DNA of 46,480 nucleotides from Nostoc linckia z4. Lineage in GTDB: Bacteria > Cyanobacteriota > Cyanobacteriia > Cyanobacteriales > Nostocaceae. Position 1 is the first letter of the stretch. Each line of letters starts with the position of its first letter. A program made the position numbers and the translations under genes. This document shows, piece by piece, positions 14,258 to 23,019 of the stretch. The stretch covers positions 1 to 46,480 of the forward strand of contig NZ_LAHA01000065.1 in NCBI RefSeq assembly GCF_002608075.1. Reading direction: 5' to 3'. The notes beneath the pieces are model-generated. The model was not told the origin of the DNA. It did no database searches and saw nothing but the letters and a program-made list of their open reading frames with translations.

Positions 14258-16879
14258 CTAAGCATTGACCAGTTCAGGTGATAAGCGCTTCAACACCAGT
14301 CGTTCGTGTTCCACATGGACGTAGATTGTGTCGCCTTCGTGGAACTCGCCGCGTAGAATCGCTTTAGCAATCGGAGTTTCTAGTTCTCGCTGAATCGCCC
14401 GCTTCAGGGGACGAGCACCGTAAACTGGGTCATAACCGACCTGAACAATCCAATCGAGAGCCTCGTCGGAGATTTTGAGCGAGAGTTTACGCTCGCGCAA
14501 TCGCTCCTCTAAACGCTGCACTTGTAGTTTGACAATTTCGCGCAACTCGTCCTTCCGCAAGCTATGGAAGATAATGATTTCATCAATGCGGTTGAGGAAT
14601 TCGGGGCGGAAACTTTCTCGCACTGCTTCCATGACCCGATCGCGCATTTGTTTGTACTTGCTATCGTCTCCTGCCACATCCAAAATGTATATTGAACCAA
14701 TATTGCTGGTCATAATCGCGATCGTATTTTTAAAATCTACTGTGCGTCCCTGAGAATCAGTTAGGCGACCATCATCCAGGATTTGCAGCAGGACGTTGAA
14801 TACATCAGGATGAGCTTTCTCAATTTCGTCAAACAGAATTACAGAATAAGGTCGGCGGCGAATCGCTTCGGTGAGTTGTCCGCCTTCTTCATAGCCCACG
14901 TAACCTGGAGGCGCACCGATGAGACGGGCAACAGTGTGTTTCTCCATGTATTCGGACATATCGATCCGCACCAGTGCATCTTCGGTATCAAACAGATATA
15001 CCGCTAAAGCTTTTGCCAGTTCTGTTTTTCCCACCCCGGTCGGGCCTAAGAAAATAAAGCTAGCAATGGGACGATTCGGGTCTGCCAACCCAGCACGGGA
15101 ACGTTGAATTGCATCAGCAACAGCTCTTACAGCTTCGTCCTGACCAATCACACGTTTATGTAGCTCTTCTTCCAGATGCAAGAGTTTTTGCATTTCCGAT
15201 TCAACCAGTCTGCTCAACGGAATACCCGTCCACTTGGAGATAATTTCGGCAATGTCAGCTTCGGTGACTTCTTCGCGCAACAGAGATTTACCGCTAGTCT
15301 GGATTTGAGCTAGTCGCGCTTCGGCTTCTTCTAGTTGTCGTTGCAGCTCAGTGAGTTTGCTGTATTTCAGTTCTGCTGCCCGGTTGAGGTCGTAATCGCG
15401 TTCGGCTTGCTGAATTTCTACGTTGACACGCTCAATCTCTTGTCTAATTTGGCGAATGCGATCGATAATTTGCTTCTCTGCCTGCCATTGAGCATTGAGA
15501 GCAACTTGCCGTTCTTTTAACTCCGCAAGTTCTCTCTCTAGCCGTTCTAAACGCTCTCTGGAAGCACTGTCTGTTTCTTTTTGCAGTGACAGCCGCTCCA
15601 TTTCCAGTTGCAGAATTTTGCGATCAATTTCGTCTAATTCTTCTGGTTTGGAAGTAATTTCCATTTTTAGTTTAGCCGCAGCTTCATCCACCAAATCAAT
15701 AGCTTTGTCGGGTAGGAAGCGATCGCTAATATATCTCGCAGACAGAGTAGCTGCCGCAACTAACGCACTATCAGAAATCTTCACGCCGTGGTGTAACTCG
15801 TAGCGCTCTTTCAAACCGCGCAGAATTGAGATGGTATCTTCCACACTGGGCTGATCGACATACACCTGCTGAAAACGACGTTCCAAAGCCGCATCTTTTT
15901 CAATGTACTTGCGGTATTCATCTAGCGTGGTGGCACCAATACAGCGCAATTCGCCGCGAGCGAGCATCGGCTTGAGCAAGTTGCTAGCATCCATCGATCC
16001 TTGCGTTGCACCCGCACCAACTACAGTGTGAATTTCGTCAATGAACAAGACGATTTGTCCCTGTGCTTCTTGGATTTCTTTTAAGACAGCTTTCAGGCGT
16101 TCTTCAAATTCTCCCCGGTATTTGGCTCCGGCAATTAACGCACCCATGTCTAAAGCTATTAGTTTGCGATCGCGCAATGATTCCGGGACATCACCACTGA
16201 TAATGCGCTGCGCTAATCCTTCTACAATTGCCGTTTTACCGACACCGGGTTCACCAATCAGCACGGGGTTATTTTTAGTCCGACGAGAAAGGATTTGAAT
16301 CGTGCGGCGAATTTCTTCATCTCGTCCAATCACTGGGTCGAGTATGCCCTCACGTGCCAATTGGGTTAAATCGCGTCCGTATTTTTCTAGCGCTTCATAT
16401 TTAACTTCCGGGTTTTGATCTGTCACTTTTTGACTCCCTCGAATCTGTTGAATGATGTTGCGGAGTTTTTTTTCATCCAGTCCAAATTCTTGAAACAACC
16501 CTTTACCAAAGCGATCGTCTTTGGCAAAGGCAAGTATTAAATGTTCAATAGAAATATATTCATCACCAAACTCTTTGCGGTATTGTTCGGCGCGATCAAG
16601 CAGCCTCTCTAAACTGTGTCCGATGTATACCGAACCACTGCTAGCCCCCGATACTTTGGGCTGACGGTTGATGAAGTCGATAGTGCGCTCGTGGAGTTTT
16701 TGAACATTTACCCCGGCTTTGTTGAAAATAGAACTGGCGAGTCCTTCCTGTTCCAGTAGCGCTGGCATCAAATGTTCGCTCTCAATCTGCTGATGCTGAA
16801 ACTGCTTGGCAATTTCGGGAGTCCGAACAAGGGCTTCCCAGGCTTTTTCGGTAAATTGCTGGGGATTGGTTGGTTGCAT
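14258..16879 (-). CDS. clpB: ClpB protein disaggregase
   Basis: An 873-residue Hsp100 ATPase, normal length. The N-domain spans 1-145. AAA1 has the Walker A GEPGVGKT (209-216). A coiled-coil middle domain spans about 400-525 (ERLERLERELAELKERQ, RAAELKYSKLTELQRQLEEAE), and AAA2 has GPTGVGKT (about 608). It has no ClpP-binding loop, so it refolds rather than degrades; it pulls proteins out of aggregates together with DnaK and a J-protein. Those partners are in the island (dnaK at 23020, cbpA at 17246). It follows cbpA-cbpM on the same strand after a 60-bp gap and is probably co-transcribed with them. In the enterobacterial heat-resistance locus the equivalent slot is held by ClpK/ClpG. Confidence 0.95.
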   Translation of the reverse strand: MQPTNPQQFTEKAWEALVRTPEIAKQFQHQQIESEHLMPALLEQEGLASSIFNKAGVNVQKLHERTIDFINRQPKVSGASSGSVYIGHSLERLLDRAEQYRKEFGDEYISIEHLILAFAKDDRFGKGLFQEFGLDEKKLRNIIQQIRGSQKVTDQNPEVKYEALEKYGRDLTQLAREGILDPVIGRDEEIRRTIQILSRRTKNNPVLIGEPGVGKTAIVEGLAQRIISGDVPESLRDRKLIALDMGALIAGAKYRGEFEERLKAVLKEIQEAQGQIVLFIDEIHTVVGAGATQGSMDASNLLKPMLARGELRCIGATTLDEYRKYIEKDAALERRFQQVYVDQPSVEDTISILRGLKERYELHHGVKISDSALVAAATLSARYISDRFLPDKAIDLVDEAAAKLKMEITSKPEELDEIDRKILQLEMERLSLQKETDSASRERLERLERELAELKERQVALNAQWQAEKQIIDRIRQIRQEIERVNVEIQQAERDYDLNRAAELKYSKLTELQRQLEEAEARLAQIQTSGKSLLREEVTEADIAEIISKWTGIPLSRLVESEMQKLLHLEEELHKRVIGQDEAVRAVADAIQRSRAGLADPNRPIASFIFLGPTGVGKTELAKALAVYLFDTEDALVRIDMSEYMEKHTVARLIGAPPGYVGYEEGGQLTEAIRRRPYSVILFDEIEKAHPDVFNVLLQILDDGRLTDSQGRTVDFKNTIAIMTSNIGSIYILDVAGDDSKYKQMRDRVMEAVRESFRPEFLNRIDEIIIFHSLRKDELREIVKLQVQRLEERLRERKLSLKISDEALDWIVQVGYDPVYGARPLKRAIQRELETPIAKAILRGEFHEGDTIYVHVEHERLVLKRLSPELVNA

Positions 16880-16940
16880 AATCGTGCCCCTTAGCTGAGA
16901 AATAAATTATTTAGGCAGTCAAACCAATTCGTAATTCGTA

Positions 16941-17249
16941 CTAACGTAATTCAGCACGGTAGGCACGCAGTTGCGCCTTGAGTTGGTCAATTTCAGTTAC
17001 CATATCTAGCACCATTGCTGCTCCGACCCAATTCAAGTTCAGATCGCGGTGCAACCTTTGAATCTGCACAACGCGAAAGATATCCTGTGGGCGCAGCATG
17101 ATTCCTACAGGTTCAATTAGTCCCAGGCGGGCAAATCGTTCTAGTAATAAAACCGAGGTTTGGGTGAGGTAGGCGGCTTGCTCGAAACTATAGAGGCGAT
17201 CGCCTGTTTCTGACCACACCACGCAAGACAAACTCAGGTTAGAACTCAT
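16941..17249 (-). CDS. cbpM: CbpM-like chaperone modulator
   Basis: A 102-residue protein with a MerR-like fold: YSFEQAAYLTQTSVLLLERFARLGLIEP then RPQDIFRVVQIQRLHRDLNLNWVGAAMVLDMVTEIDQL and a short C-terminal helix. This matches CbpM, which binds the J domain of CbpA and restrains it. It overlaps cbpA by ATGA (start 17249, cbpA stop at 17246), the arrangement expected for a tightly coupled pair, and clpB follows. A DNA-binding MerR-like role (an HspR equivalent) is an alternative. Confidence 0.8.
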   Translation of the reverse strand: MSSNLSLSCVVWSETGDRLYSFEQAAYLTQTSVLLLERFARLGLIEPVGIMLRPQDIFRVVQIQRLHRDLNLNWVGAAMVLDMVTEIDQLKAQLRAYRAELR

Positions 17250-18253
17250 AACCGCACCTCCACCAAGCCTTGACGGGGATTAAAACTGCTAACTTGTCGC
17301 AATTTTTCATAGCACTCTCTTTCTTGGGGACTCAAATCTTTGGGTGTCACAATTTTTAACCGCACAATCAAAGCGGTACGATTACCTTTTGGATCGCGCC
17401 AGCCCTTGCCACGTAGTCGGAGTGCTTGGCCGGAATCCACACCGGCCGGAATCTTCATCGTTACCTTGCCATCAGGCGTAGGAACATCTATTTGTGCGCC
17501 AAGCACTGCTTCTTCTGGGCTGACAGGTAGTTCACAAGCAAGATTGTCGCCCTCAAATTTGAAGAAAGGATGAGGCAATAATTCAATTGTCAGATACAAA
17601 TCGCCGCGTTGCTGGTTAAAAGGACTCATCTGTCCTTTGCCTTTGACTCGAATGCGGCTTCCCGATTTTACTCCCGGCGGAATGCGAACAGTGATAGTTT
17701 CTCCATCAATTTGTAGCTGCTTCTGTGTACCGTGAAATGCTTCAGAAAAAGTGAGAGCGATCGCTGCTTCCGTATCCTGTGCGGGAACATCTGTGAAGCG
17801 GCCGAAAGGGTCTTCTCCATAGCCAAAGTCGGCGTATTCCCGGAATCCTTCTGGTCTTCTTGTAGTGCGATAATTAGCTTTGCGCTGCCTTGTACGACCG
17901 CCACTGCGACCTAACCCTCCCAGCAACTCATCAATGAAATCATTAAAGTTGCCATACTGGCTAAAGTCATAACCTTGTGTACCCGCCCCTCTGGGTGGAG
18001 GTGCACCCGCCGCAGCTTGTTGCCAGTACTGACCATACTGGTCATACTTCTGGCGTTTTTCCGGGTCGGACAGCACTTCATTAGCTTCGTTAATTTCTTT
18101 GAACCGCGCTTCCGCTTGCTTATCGTTAGGATTTAAGTCCGGGTGATGTTTCCGTGCCAATTTCCGGTAGGCTTTTTTGATATCCTCCGGAGTGGCGTTC
18201 TTACTAACACCCAGAATTTTGTAATAATCTTTGAAATCGGTTGCTGCAACCAT
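17246..18253 (-). CDS. cbpA: CbpA/DnaJ-type co-chaperone
   Basis: The start is taken at ATG 18253 behind AGAGGTG; two earlier in-frame codons (GTG, CTG) have no better signal. It has 335 residues. The J domain spans 5-70 with HPD at 37-39. A glycine/glutamine-rich linker follows (YWQQAAAGAPPPRGAGTQGY), then the two beta-barrel substrate domains of the DnaJ C-terminal family. There is no CxxCxGxG zinc-finger domain, so this is a class B J-protein like CbpA. It delivers substrates to DnaK and stimulates its ATPase. The C-terminus overlaps cbpM. Confidence 0.88.
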   Translation of the reverse strand: MVAATDFKDYYKILGVSKNATPEDIKKAYRKLARKHHPDLNPNDKQAEARFKEINEANEVLSDPEKRQKYDQYGQYWQQAAAGAPPPRGAGTQGYDFSQYGNFNDFIDELLGGLGRSGGRTRQRKANYRTTRRPEGFREYADFGYGEDPFGRFTDVPAQDTEAAIALTFSEAFHGTQKQLQIDGETITVRIPPGVKSGSRIRVKGKGQMSPFNQQRGDLYLTIELLPHPFFKFEGDNLACELPVSPEEAVLGAQIDVPTPDGKVTMKIPAGVDSGQALRLRGKGWRDPKGNRTALIVRLKIVTPKDLSPQERECYEKLRQVSSFNPRQGLVEVRL

Positions 18254-18259
18254 CAGCAC

Positions 18260-18523
18260 CTCTTGAGATTAACGCGATGGGACGGGTGGGCAGAGGGGCA
18301 GGGGGAGATAAAACTCCTCACTCTTATAGAGACGCGATGAATCGCGTCTCTACTTTTAATTTTTGGACAGACGCGACGCCAGTCGCTACAACGGGGAGGC
18401 AGCCGTGTGGGCGGGTTTCCCGACTTGAACGGACTGCCGTGGGAACCCCCCTTCGGGTTCGGGAGTTCGCAATCGACGGGAACCGCCAAGATTGCGACTC
18501 CCTCACCGCAACGCGCTGGCTCA
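18260..18523. repeat. Repeat-filled gap between cbpA and yfdX-1
   Basis: The gap holds a 26-bp palindrome at 18327-18352 (TAGAGACGCGAT, GA, ATCGCGTCTCTA), of which 28312-28337 is a second, slightly altered copy. At 18396-18461 there is a member of the GC-rich repeat family found through the window (GGCGGGTTTCCCGACTTGA core, flanked by GGCAG and CTGCC). That copy is followed by a GAACCC...GGGTTC hairpin. No gene is seen. Confidence 0.7.
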
Positions 18524-19498
18524 TTAATCGCGTCTCCTGGCTTCTGCCCTATTTGAGGAATCACCTGGTTTGACGACTTCGGATACTCGGTTGAAGAAAC
18601 TAGAGAATTGTTCTTGAAGCTTGGCAAATGCGCCTGCTGTGTTCTCACGTGCCTTAACTTGCCGCTCTAGATTTTTAATTGCTTTGTCAAATGCTGCATA
18701 CTCGCGATCGCCTCTGGCATATCCTAGTTCTTGAGCTAACTTGAGTTGGGTACGAGCATCTTCTAGCAACCTCTGTGCTGCGTCACGATCCTTCTGTGCT
18801 AAAGTAACCGCAGTCACTAGATCGGTATGGGCTTTGACTAGCGGCAGGGGTCGAGCTTGTTCTGTGACCACTAAAGTTGAGAGCGCAAGTTGCAGCACGC
18901 CTTTGGCTTCATCAATTTTGCCTTCGTTCAACAACCGAGCTGCCTGCTTTGTTGCATCTGGATATCTCTCTAATGGCAGATTGACGATGGCTGTGCGAAT
19001 CTCGCTCATCAGGTTGTTCAACAGTTCGCGAGCCGCCGGAAAATCTTCTGCATTTACAGCAGACTTAACTTGTTTGCGAATTCGGTCAACCAAATTAAAG
19101 TCCTGAGGGGCAAAATCGATTATCGCTACCTCAGTCGCCACCGGAATTAGAGCTAGTTTAGGGTATTGTGCCACCAGTATGTCAATTTTTCCAGTTGCTC
19201 GTTCTAGGGCAGCAATTGCTTCTTGAGTCTTTCCCCGCTCAATGGCAGCGATCGCTTTTTTAGTTTCTTCGATTGCAGCGATCGCTTCTCGATCCAGCTT
19301 ACTTTCAGCCTCAGCTGTTGCCTGTTGTCTCTCCTTTTCAATCTCCTGCTGAAGACTAGTATCAAGCTGATTCAATCTTTCAGGAGATACCGCAGCAGAG
19401 CTAACTGCATGAACGGGAGCGATGAATAAAAGCGAGGAGAAAAGAATACCCACTAACAGGACTTGCAGCCTTCTAAAGAATCTGTGATATTGGTTCAC
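18524..19498 (-). CDS. yfdX: YfdX-family stress protein 1, exported
   Basis: A 324-residue protein. Residues 1-31 form a signal peptide (RRLQVLLVGILFSSLLF ending APVHA). The rest is helical and belongs to the YfdX family: KLDREAIAAIEETKKAIAAI, ALERATGKIDILVAQYPKL, then ARELLNNLMSEIRT, LNEGKIDEAKGVLQLALSTL, RPLPLVKAHTDLVTAV and LLEDARTQLKLAQELGYA. YfdX proteins are linked to acid, heat and multidrug stress, and two of them occur in the enterobacterial locus of heat resistance. This copy should act in the periplasm. It is about 38% GC-shifted neither way from its neighbours by eye. The paralog yfdX-2 lies 156 bp upstream. Confidence 0.85.
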   Translation of the reverse strand: MNQYHRFFRRLQVLLVGILFSSLLFIAPVHAVSSAAVSPERLNQLDTSLQQEIEKERQQATAEAESKLDREAIAAIEETKKAIAAIERGKTQEAIAALERATGKIDILVAQYPKLALIPVATEVAIIDFAPQDFNLVDRIRKQVKSAVNAEDFPAARELLNNLMSEIRTAIVNLPLERYPDATKQAARLLNEGKIDEAKGVLQLALSTLVVTEQARPLPLVKAHTDLVTAVTLAQKDRDAAQRLLEDARTQLKLAQELGYARGDREYAAFDKAIKNLERQVKARENTAGAFAKLQEQFSSFFNRVSEVVKPGDSSNRAEARRRD

Positions 19499-19514
19499 GA
19501 TCGTTCTCCTGGTT

Positions 19515-19654
19515 TATTAACTTGTTTTGCACCTGGATTGAAGAAGGTAGGGGGCGGAGGGGCAGGGAAGCAGGGGAGCAGAGGGGCAGGGGGGCAAAGG
19601 AGCGGAGCATTGATTCTCCCTATCCCCCTATCCTCTTCTCACCTTCTGCCTTCA
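19515..19654. repeat. Low-complexity G-rich then C-rich spacer
   Basis: A run of GGGGCAGGG/GGAGCAGAGG units (about 19548-19602) is followed by TCCC/CCCCTAT units (19613-19634). Similar G-rich or C-rich tracts lie at 14236-14257, 18285-18306, 28366-28394, 33098-33158 (inside the response regulator) and 42863-42950. Complementary tracts in one spacer could pair as a hairpin and act as a terminator between the two yfdX genes. No gene is seen. Confidence 0.6.
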
Positions 19655-20512
19655 TCAAGCTGGTTGGGCGGGGGCGGTTCCGGATATACGTTTGAAGAAA
19701 CTAGAGAATTTTTCCAGGAGCCGACTCAATGGGTCTGCGGTTCTCTCGTTTGCCCTAACTTGCCGCTCGATATCGTGGATTGCCTGCTCAAGTTCTGCAT
19801 ACTCAGGATCGCCTTTGGCATAGCCCAGTTGTTGAGTCAACCTGAGATGGTAGCGAGCATCTTCCAGCAACCTCAGCGTTCTTTCGCGATCGCTGTCTGC
19901 TATGGCAATTGCACTCATTATGTCAATATCGGCTCTAAGCAGCGGTAGGGGTCGAGCAACTTCTGTCACCACTAGGGTTGAGAGGGCAAGTTGCAGCACC
20001 GTTTTGGCTTCATCGGTTTTACCTTCGTTCAACAACCGGGCTGCTTCCTTCATGGCATCAGGATATGTCTCTAGTGGCAGATTAAAGATTGTTGTGCGAA
20101 TCTCACTCACCAGGCTGTTCAACAGTTGACGAGCAGTACGAAAATCGTCCCCATTCACAGTACTCTTAATTTGATTACGAATTCGCTCAATCTCATTAGA
20201 ATCGTCAGGGGCAAGATCGATTATATTTACTTGAGCCGACACAGGAACAAAACCCAGTTCAGGGTATCGTGCTACTAGAATTTCAAGTTTTCCTGTTGCT
20301 CGTTCTAAAGCTTGAAGTGCTTCTTGAGTATTTCCCTGGTCAATGGCATTAATTGCATTTCGAGTTTCTTTGAGCGCGGAAACTGCTTCTTGATCTATGC
20401 ATCTTTGAGCTTCATCTGTTGCCTTTTGTCTCTCGTTGTCAATCTCTTGCTGATTACGAGCATCTTCTTGCCGATCGCGATTATCTTGTGGATTCGATGT
20501 TTGGGCGTTCAT
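19655..20512 (-). CDS. yfdX: YfdX-family stress protein 2, no signal peptide
   Basis: A 285-residue paralog of the downstream yfdX-1, aligning along the whole family region: EAVSALKETRNAINAI, LERATGKLEILVARYPEL, TARQLLNSLVSEIRT, LNEGKTDEAKTVLQLALSTL, RPLPLLRADIDIMSAI, LLEDARYHLRLTQQLGYAKGD. The N-terminus is hydrophilic (MNAQTSNPQDNRDRQEDARN), with no signal sequence, so it is expected to be cytoplasmic, unlike yfdX-1. The start ATG 20512 follows AGGAGAATAATT. Tandem yfdX pairs also occur in the enterobacterial locus of heat resistance. Confidence 0.82.
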   Translation of the reverse strand: MNAQTSNPQDNRDRQEDARNQQEIDNERQKATDEAQRCIDQEAVSALKETRNAINAIDQGNTQEALQALERATGKLEILVARYPELGFVPVSAQVNIIDLAPDDSNEIERIRNQIKSTVNGDDFRTARQLLNSLVSEIRTTIFNLPLETYPDAMKEAARLLNEGKTDEAKTVLQLALSTLVVTEVARPLPLLRADIDIMSAIAIADSDRERTLRLLEDARYHLRLTQQLGYAKGDPEYAELEQAIHDIERQVRANERTADPLSRLLEKFSSFFKRISGTAPAQPA

Positions 20513-20562
20513 AATTATTCTCCTGATTTGTTAACCTAATGGGGGGTTCGGGGGGCTATAAG

Positions 20563-20594
20563 TCCCGCTAGGAAGCTGAAGGTCAGCGTCGGGA
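20563..20594 (+). repeat. Left-end hairpin of tnpB element 2
   Basis: TCCCG...CGGGA with inner CGCT/AGCG pairs forms the left-end stem. Its right arm GGTCAGCGTCGGGA (20581-20594) recurs exactly at the right end of the element (21959-21972). Confidence 0.6.
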
Positions 20595-20650
20595 TACATG
20601 GACTCCCCTTGAAAAGTCGATTCCCCTCGATGGGGATGAGGCAAGCATTT

Positions 20651-20672
20651 ACCAGTAGCTATAGCTACTGGT
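20651..20672. promoter_or_regulatory. Perfect 22-bp palindrome before tnpB element 2
   Basis: ACCAGTAGCTA followed at once by its exact reverse complement TAGCTACTGGT, 11 bp upstream of the tnpB start. A perfect uninterrupted palindrome with no loop is more like a dimeric repressor site than an RNA hairpin. No regulator gene sits beside it. Confidence 0.5.
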
Positions 20673-20683
20673 AAACTATAGCT

Positions 20684-21958
20684 ATGCTGACAATGAACTA
20701 CACCTACCGAATCTATCCATCTGCCATCCAGCAAGCCGAACTGCTGGAATGGTTGGAGACGTGCAGAGGCGTGTATAACTACGCTTTGCGCGAACTCAAG
20801 GACTGGATCGCTTCGCGTAAGTGTCCGATAGACCGATGTTCGTTGGAGAAGGAATACATCATTCCTGCCAATGAGCCGTTCCCGTCTTACCATCGTCAGC
20901 AAAACAACCTGCCCAAAGCTAAGAAGCAATTCCCGCATTTGGGTAAAGTGCATTCTCAGGTGTTGCAGACTACGATTCGCAGACTGCATGATACCTGGGA
21001 GGCTTTTCAGAAGCGTGGGCATGGGTTCCCGCGTTTCAAAAAGTTTGGTCAATACAAGTCCTTTGTCTTTCCTCAGTTCAAAGACAATCCTGTCAATGGC
21101 TTCACTATCAGGCTGCCGAAAATCGGGGAAGTTCCCATCAATTTGCATCGCCCCATCCCTGACGGGTTTAAGGTGAAACAGGTGCGGGTACTGTCCAGGG
21201 TGCGAGGAACGCAATGGTACGTAGTTGTCACCATTGAATCGAGTGTGTCGGTTCCCGATGCTCCGGTTCACGGTCGAGCGATTGGAATTGACCTCGGATT
21301 GGAGCGATTCTTGACGGCTTCGGATGGCAGTTTCCAAGAGCGTCCCAAGTTTTTCACTTTCGTGCAACGCAAGCTGAAATTGCTGCAACGCAGAGCGGCG
21401 AGAAAACAGAAGGGTTCTCAAAACTGGGAGAAGGCGCAAATCGAAGTTGCCAGAATGCACCATCGGATTGTGAACCGTCGCAAAGACTTTCACCTGAAAA
21501 CGGCTCACAAGCTTTGCGACCAAGCGCAGACCATCTTTGCAGAAGACCTCAATGTCAAAGGATTGACGCGGGGAATGCTGCGAAAAGATTGTGTGGATGC
21601 TGCTTTTGGACAGTTCTTGTCTCTGACAGAATGGGTTTGTTGGAAGCGTGGCGTGTACTTTGCTAAGGTCAACCCCAATGGCACCAGCCAAACCTGCCCT
21701 AACTGCCTTGTGACTGTTGGCAAAGAGTTGGAGATCAGAGAGCATCATTGTCCTGAGTGTGGGTATCGGACTCATCGTGACCATGCCGCAGCAGAGATAG
21801 TATTGCATCGTGGACTAGAACAAGTAAGTAGCCAGGGACTCTGGCGAAACGAAAGTGCCTGTCAAATCGTCGGTCTGTCGGGGGTCTATGACCTAGATAA
21901 GTGGCGTGGGGCAGGAATGCCTAACTGCGAGGTTGGGAAGCCCGCGCTGTACCCGTAG
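20684..21958 (+). CDS. tnpB: TnpB RNA-guided nuclease, element 2
   Basis: A 424-residue TnpB related to element 1 (shared ALRELKDW, EPFPSYH, RGMLRKDCVDAAFGQF-type segments). RuvC acidic residues are in IGIDLGLERF, FAEDLNV and THRDHAAAE; the zinc ribbon has CPNC and CPEC. The start is ATG 20684, with a second ATG at 20693. The last codons (GKPALYP) run into the right-end hairpin, as is common where tnpB and its guide RNA overlap. It is transcribed against the stress island and separates yfdX-2 from the ChaB protein gene. Confidence 0.88.
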   Translation: MLTMNYTYRIYPSAIQQAELLEWLETCRGVYNYALRELKDWIASRKCPIDRCSLEKEYIIPANEPFPSYHRQQNNLPKAKKQFPHLGKVHSQVLQTTIRRLHDTWEAFQKRGHGFPRFKKFGQYKSFVFPQFKDNPVNGFTIRLPKIGEVPINLHRPIPDGFKVKQVRVLSRVRGTQWYVVVTIESSVSVPDAPVHGRAIGIDLGLERFLTASDGSFQERPKFFTFVQRKLKLLQRRAARKQKGSQNWEKAQIEVARMHHRIVNRRKDFHLKTAHKLCDQAQTIFAEDLNVKGLTRGMLRKDCVDAAFGQFLSLTEWVCWKRGVYFAKVNPNGTSQTCPNCLVTVGKELEIREHHCPECGYRTHRDHAAAEIVLHRGLEQVSSQGLWRNESACQIVGLSGVYDLDKWRGAGMPNCEVGKPALYP

Positions 21959-21971
21959 GGTCAGCGTCGGG
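21941..21971 (+). repeat. Right-end hairpin of tnpB element 2
   Basis: CCCGCGCTG, ACCC, GTA, GGGT and CAGCGTCGGG form a long stem with one bulge, followed by GAGGATGTCA as in element 1. It overlaps the last codons of tnpB. Confidence 0.65.
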
Positions 21972-21994
21972 AGGATGTCACGTTGTTTTGTGAC

Positions 21995-22107
21995 TGGAAT
22001 AAGTGCCTTTTTCGTCGCGATGGGCTACGCCCCACCGTAGGCGATCGCAACTCTGGAAATTTACGATCTGACTTTAGACTTGGAATAAGTGCCTTTTTCG
22101 TCGCGAT
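21995..22107. repeat. 27-bp direct repeat around a HIP1-containing repeat
   Basis: The 27 bases at 21995-22021 recur exactly at 22081-22107, inside the 3' end of the ChaB-protein gene. Between them lies a 34-bp unit (22017-22050) ending GGCGATCGCA, which recurs with two changes at 45817-45850. The layout looks like a small duplication of the gene end beside an inserted repeat. Confidence 0.6.
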
Positions 22108-22834
22108 CGAACACCTGTTTGACCCGATCCCAAGCCTTCGTCAAGGCATTATCTTTTCCATTGGCTTCTCTGAACGATCGATTGTAGGTATCAACAAAAG
22201 TTTTTTGCGCGTCGTCCGACAGATTTGCTCTAATTTCTGGTGAAATCTGCTCATTATCTGCCAGTTCACCTTTTGGTTGACGGGGAATCTTCATGTCAGT
22301 GATAGCGACTTCTTCCGCACCCGCACTTTCTAACAGTGAGACAACTTCGTCTGCTTGTTCTTGTGGCACTTCCGCGACCAGTAAAAACTCACCTGCTTTC
22401 AGGCGTGTTTCGTAAATAGTAGCTTTGTCCTCCGGCATACCCATTGCGATTAAGGCAGATCCAATGCCTGCTCCCAAGGAACCATATAAAGCACCGCCTG
22501 CCGCTCCTAATAATGCTGCTCCCAAAGGGCCTGCTGCTACTACGGTTCCCAAAAAGGGAATGAACAACACACCCACGCCCGTAAGTAAAGCCAATAGAGA
22601 ACCAAACAGCGATCCAAAAATCGCTCCGGTGGCGAGTCCATCCAAGATCACATCTTGTTTAGTCACAAATCCGGAGATGCGAGTTTCGGCGTGGAAGTCG
22701 CGACCAATAATCGAAATGTTATCTTTGAGAACGCCGCGATCGATTAGACGCTCCACCACTTCTTGCATCTTCTTCTCATCTTTGAAGATAGCAGAGACAC
22801 TTTTGAGGGCGGTTTTTTCAGATGTAGAAGTCAT
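22061..22834 (-). CDS. Glycine-zipper stress protein with C-terminal ChaB domain
   Basis: A 257-residue protein. The N-terminal ~60 residues (SVSAIFKDEKKMQEVVERLIDRGVLKDNISIIGRD) have the ferredoxin-like look of DUF1269-type stress proteins. A glycine/alanine-rich hydrophobic hairpin spans about 70-135 (GAIFGSLFGSLLALLTGVG, GAALLGAAGGALYGSLGAG). A soluble segment follows with GMPEDKATIYETRLKAGEFLLV. The last ~60 residues match ChaB (ISPEIRANLSDDAQKTFVDTYN, then KDNALTKAWDRVKQVF). It is a paralog of the 11461-12015 protein plus the ChaB module. The role is unknown; membrane stress protection is the usual guess. Confidence 0.7.
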   Translation of the reverse strand: MTSTSEKTALKSVSAIFKDEKKMQEVVERLIDRGVLKDNISIIGRDFHAETRISGFVTKQDVILDGLATGAIFGSLFGSLLALLTGVGVLFIPFLGTVVAAGPLGAALLGAAGGALYGSLGAGIGSALIAMGMPEDKATIYETRLKAGEFLLVAEVPQEQADEVVSLLESAGAEEVAITDMKIPRQPKGELADNEQISPEIRANLSDDAQKTFVDTYNRSFREANGKDNALTKAWDRVKQVFDRDEKGTYSKSKVRS

Positions 22835-22930
22835 AAAAATTACTCCAAATTAAAAAACTAGATAACATCACGAAATGTGGTGCAGATTTAAGGAAGCGGG
22901 GATAGGAAGAGAGTATTTGATAATTTCACT

Positions 22931-22951
22931 GCGTCACCCAGAGGGTGACGC
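22931..22951 (-). terminator. Hairpin after dnaK
   Basis: GCGTCACCC-AGA-GGGTGACGC is a perfect 9-bp stem with a three-base loop, about 70 bp downstream of the dnaK stop and before the ChaB gene. It is strong enough to end or punctuate transcription, although no T-run follows. Confidence 0.5.
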
Positions 22952-23019
22952 ACGCAGGCTCGCTAAAGCAGTTCCTTTAACTCTGAGAACCAGAGCAACG
23001 GACTGCTCGCTGCGTCTTG

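Noticed and set aside
18253..18648. Open frames across the cbpA-yfdX-1 gap
   Set aside because: They are built from palindromic repeats and the antisense of yfdX-1.
20531..21808. A 425-residue open frame on the minus strand
   Set aside because: It lies wholly opposite tnpB-2, which has all family motifs. The antisense protein resembles nothing and has no ribosome site.
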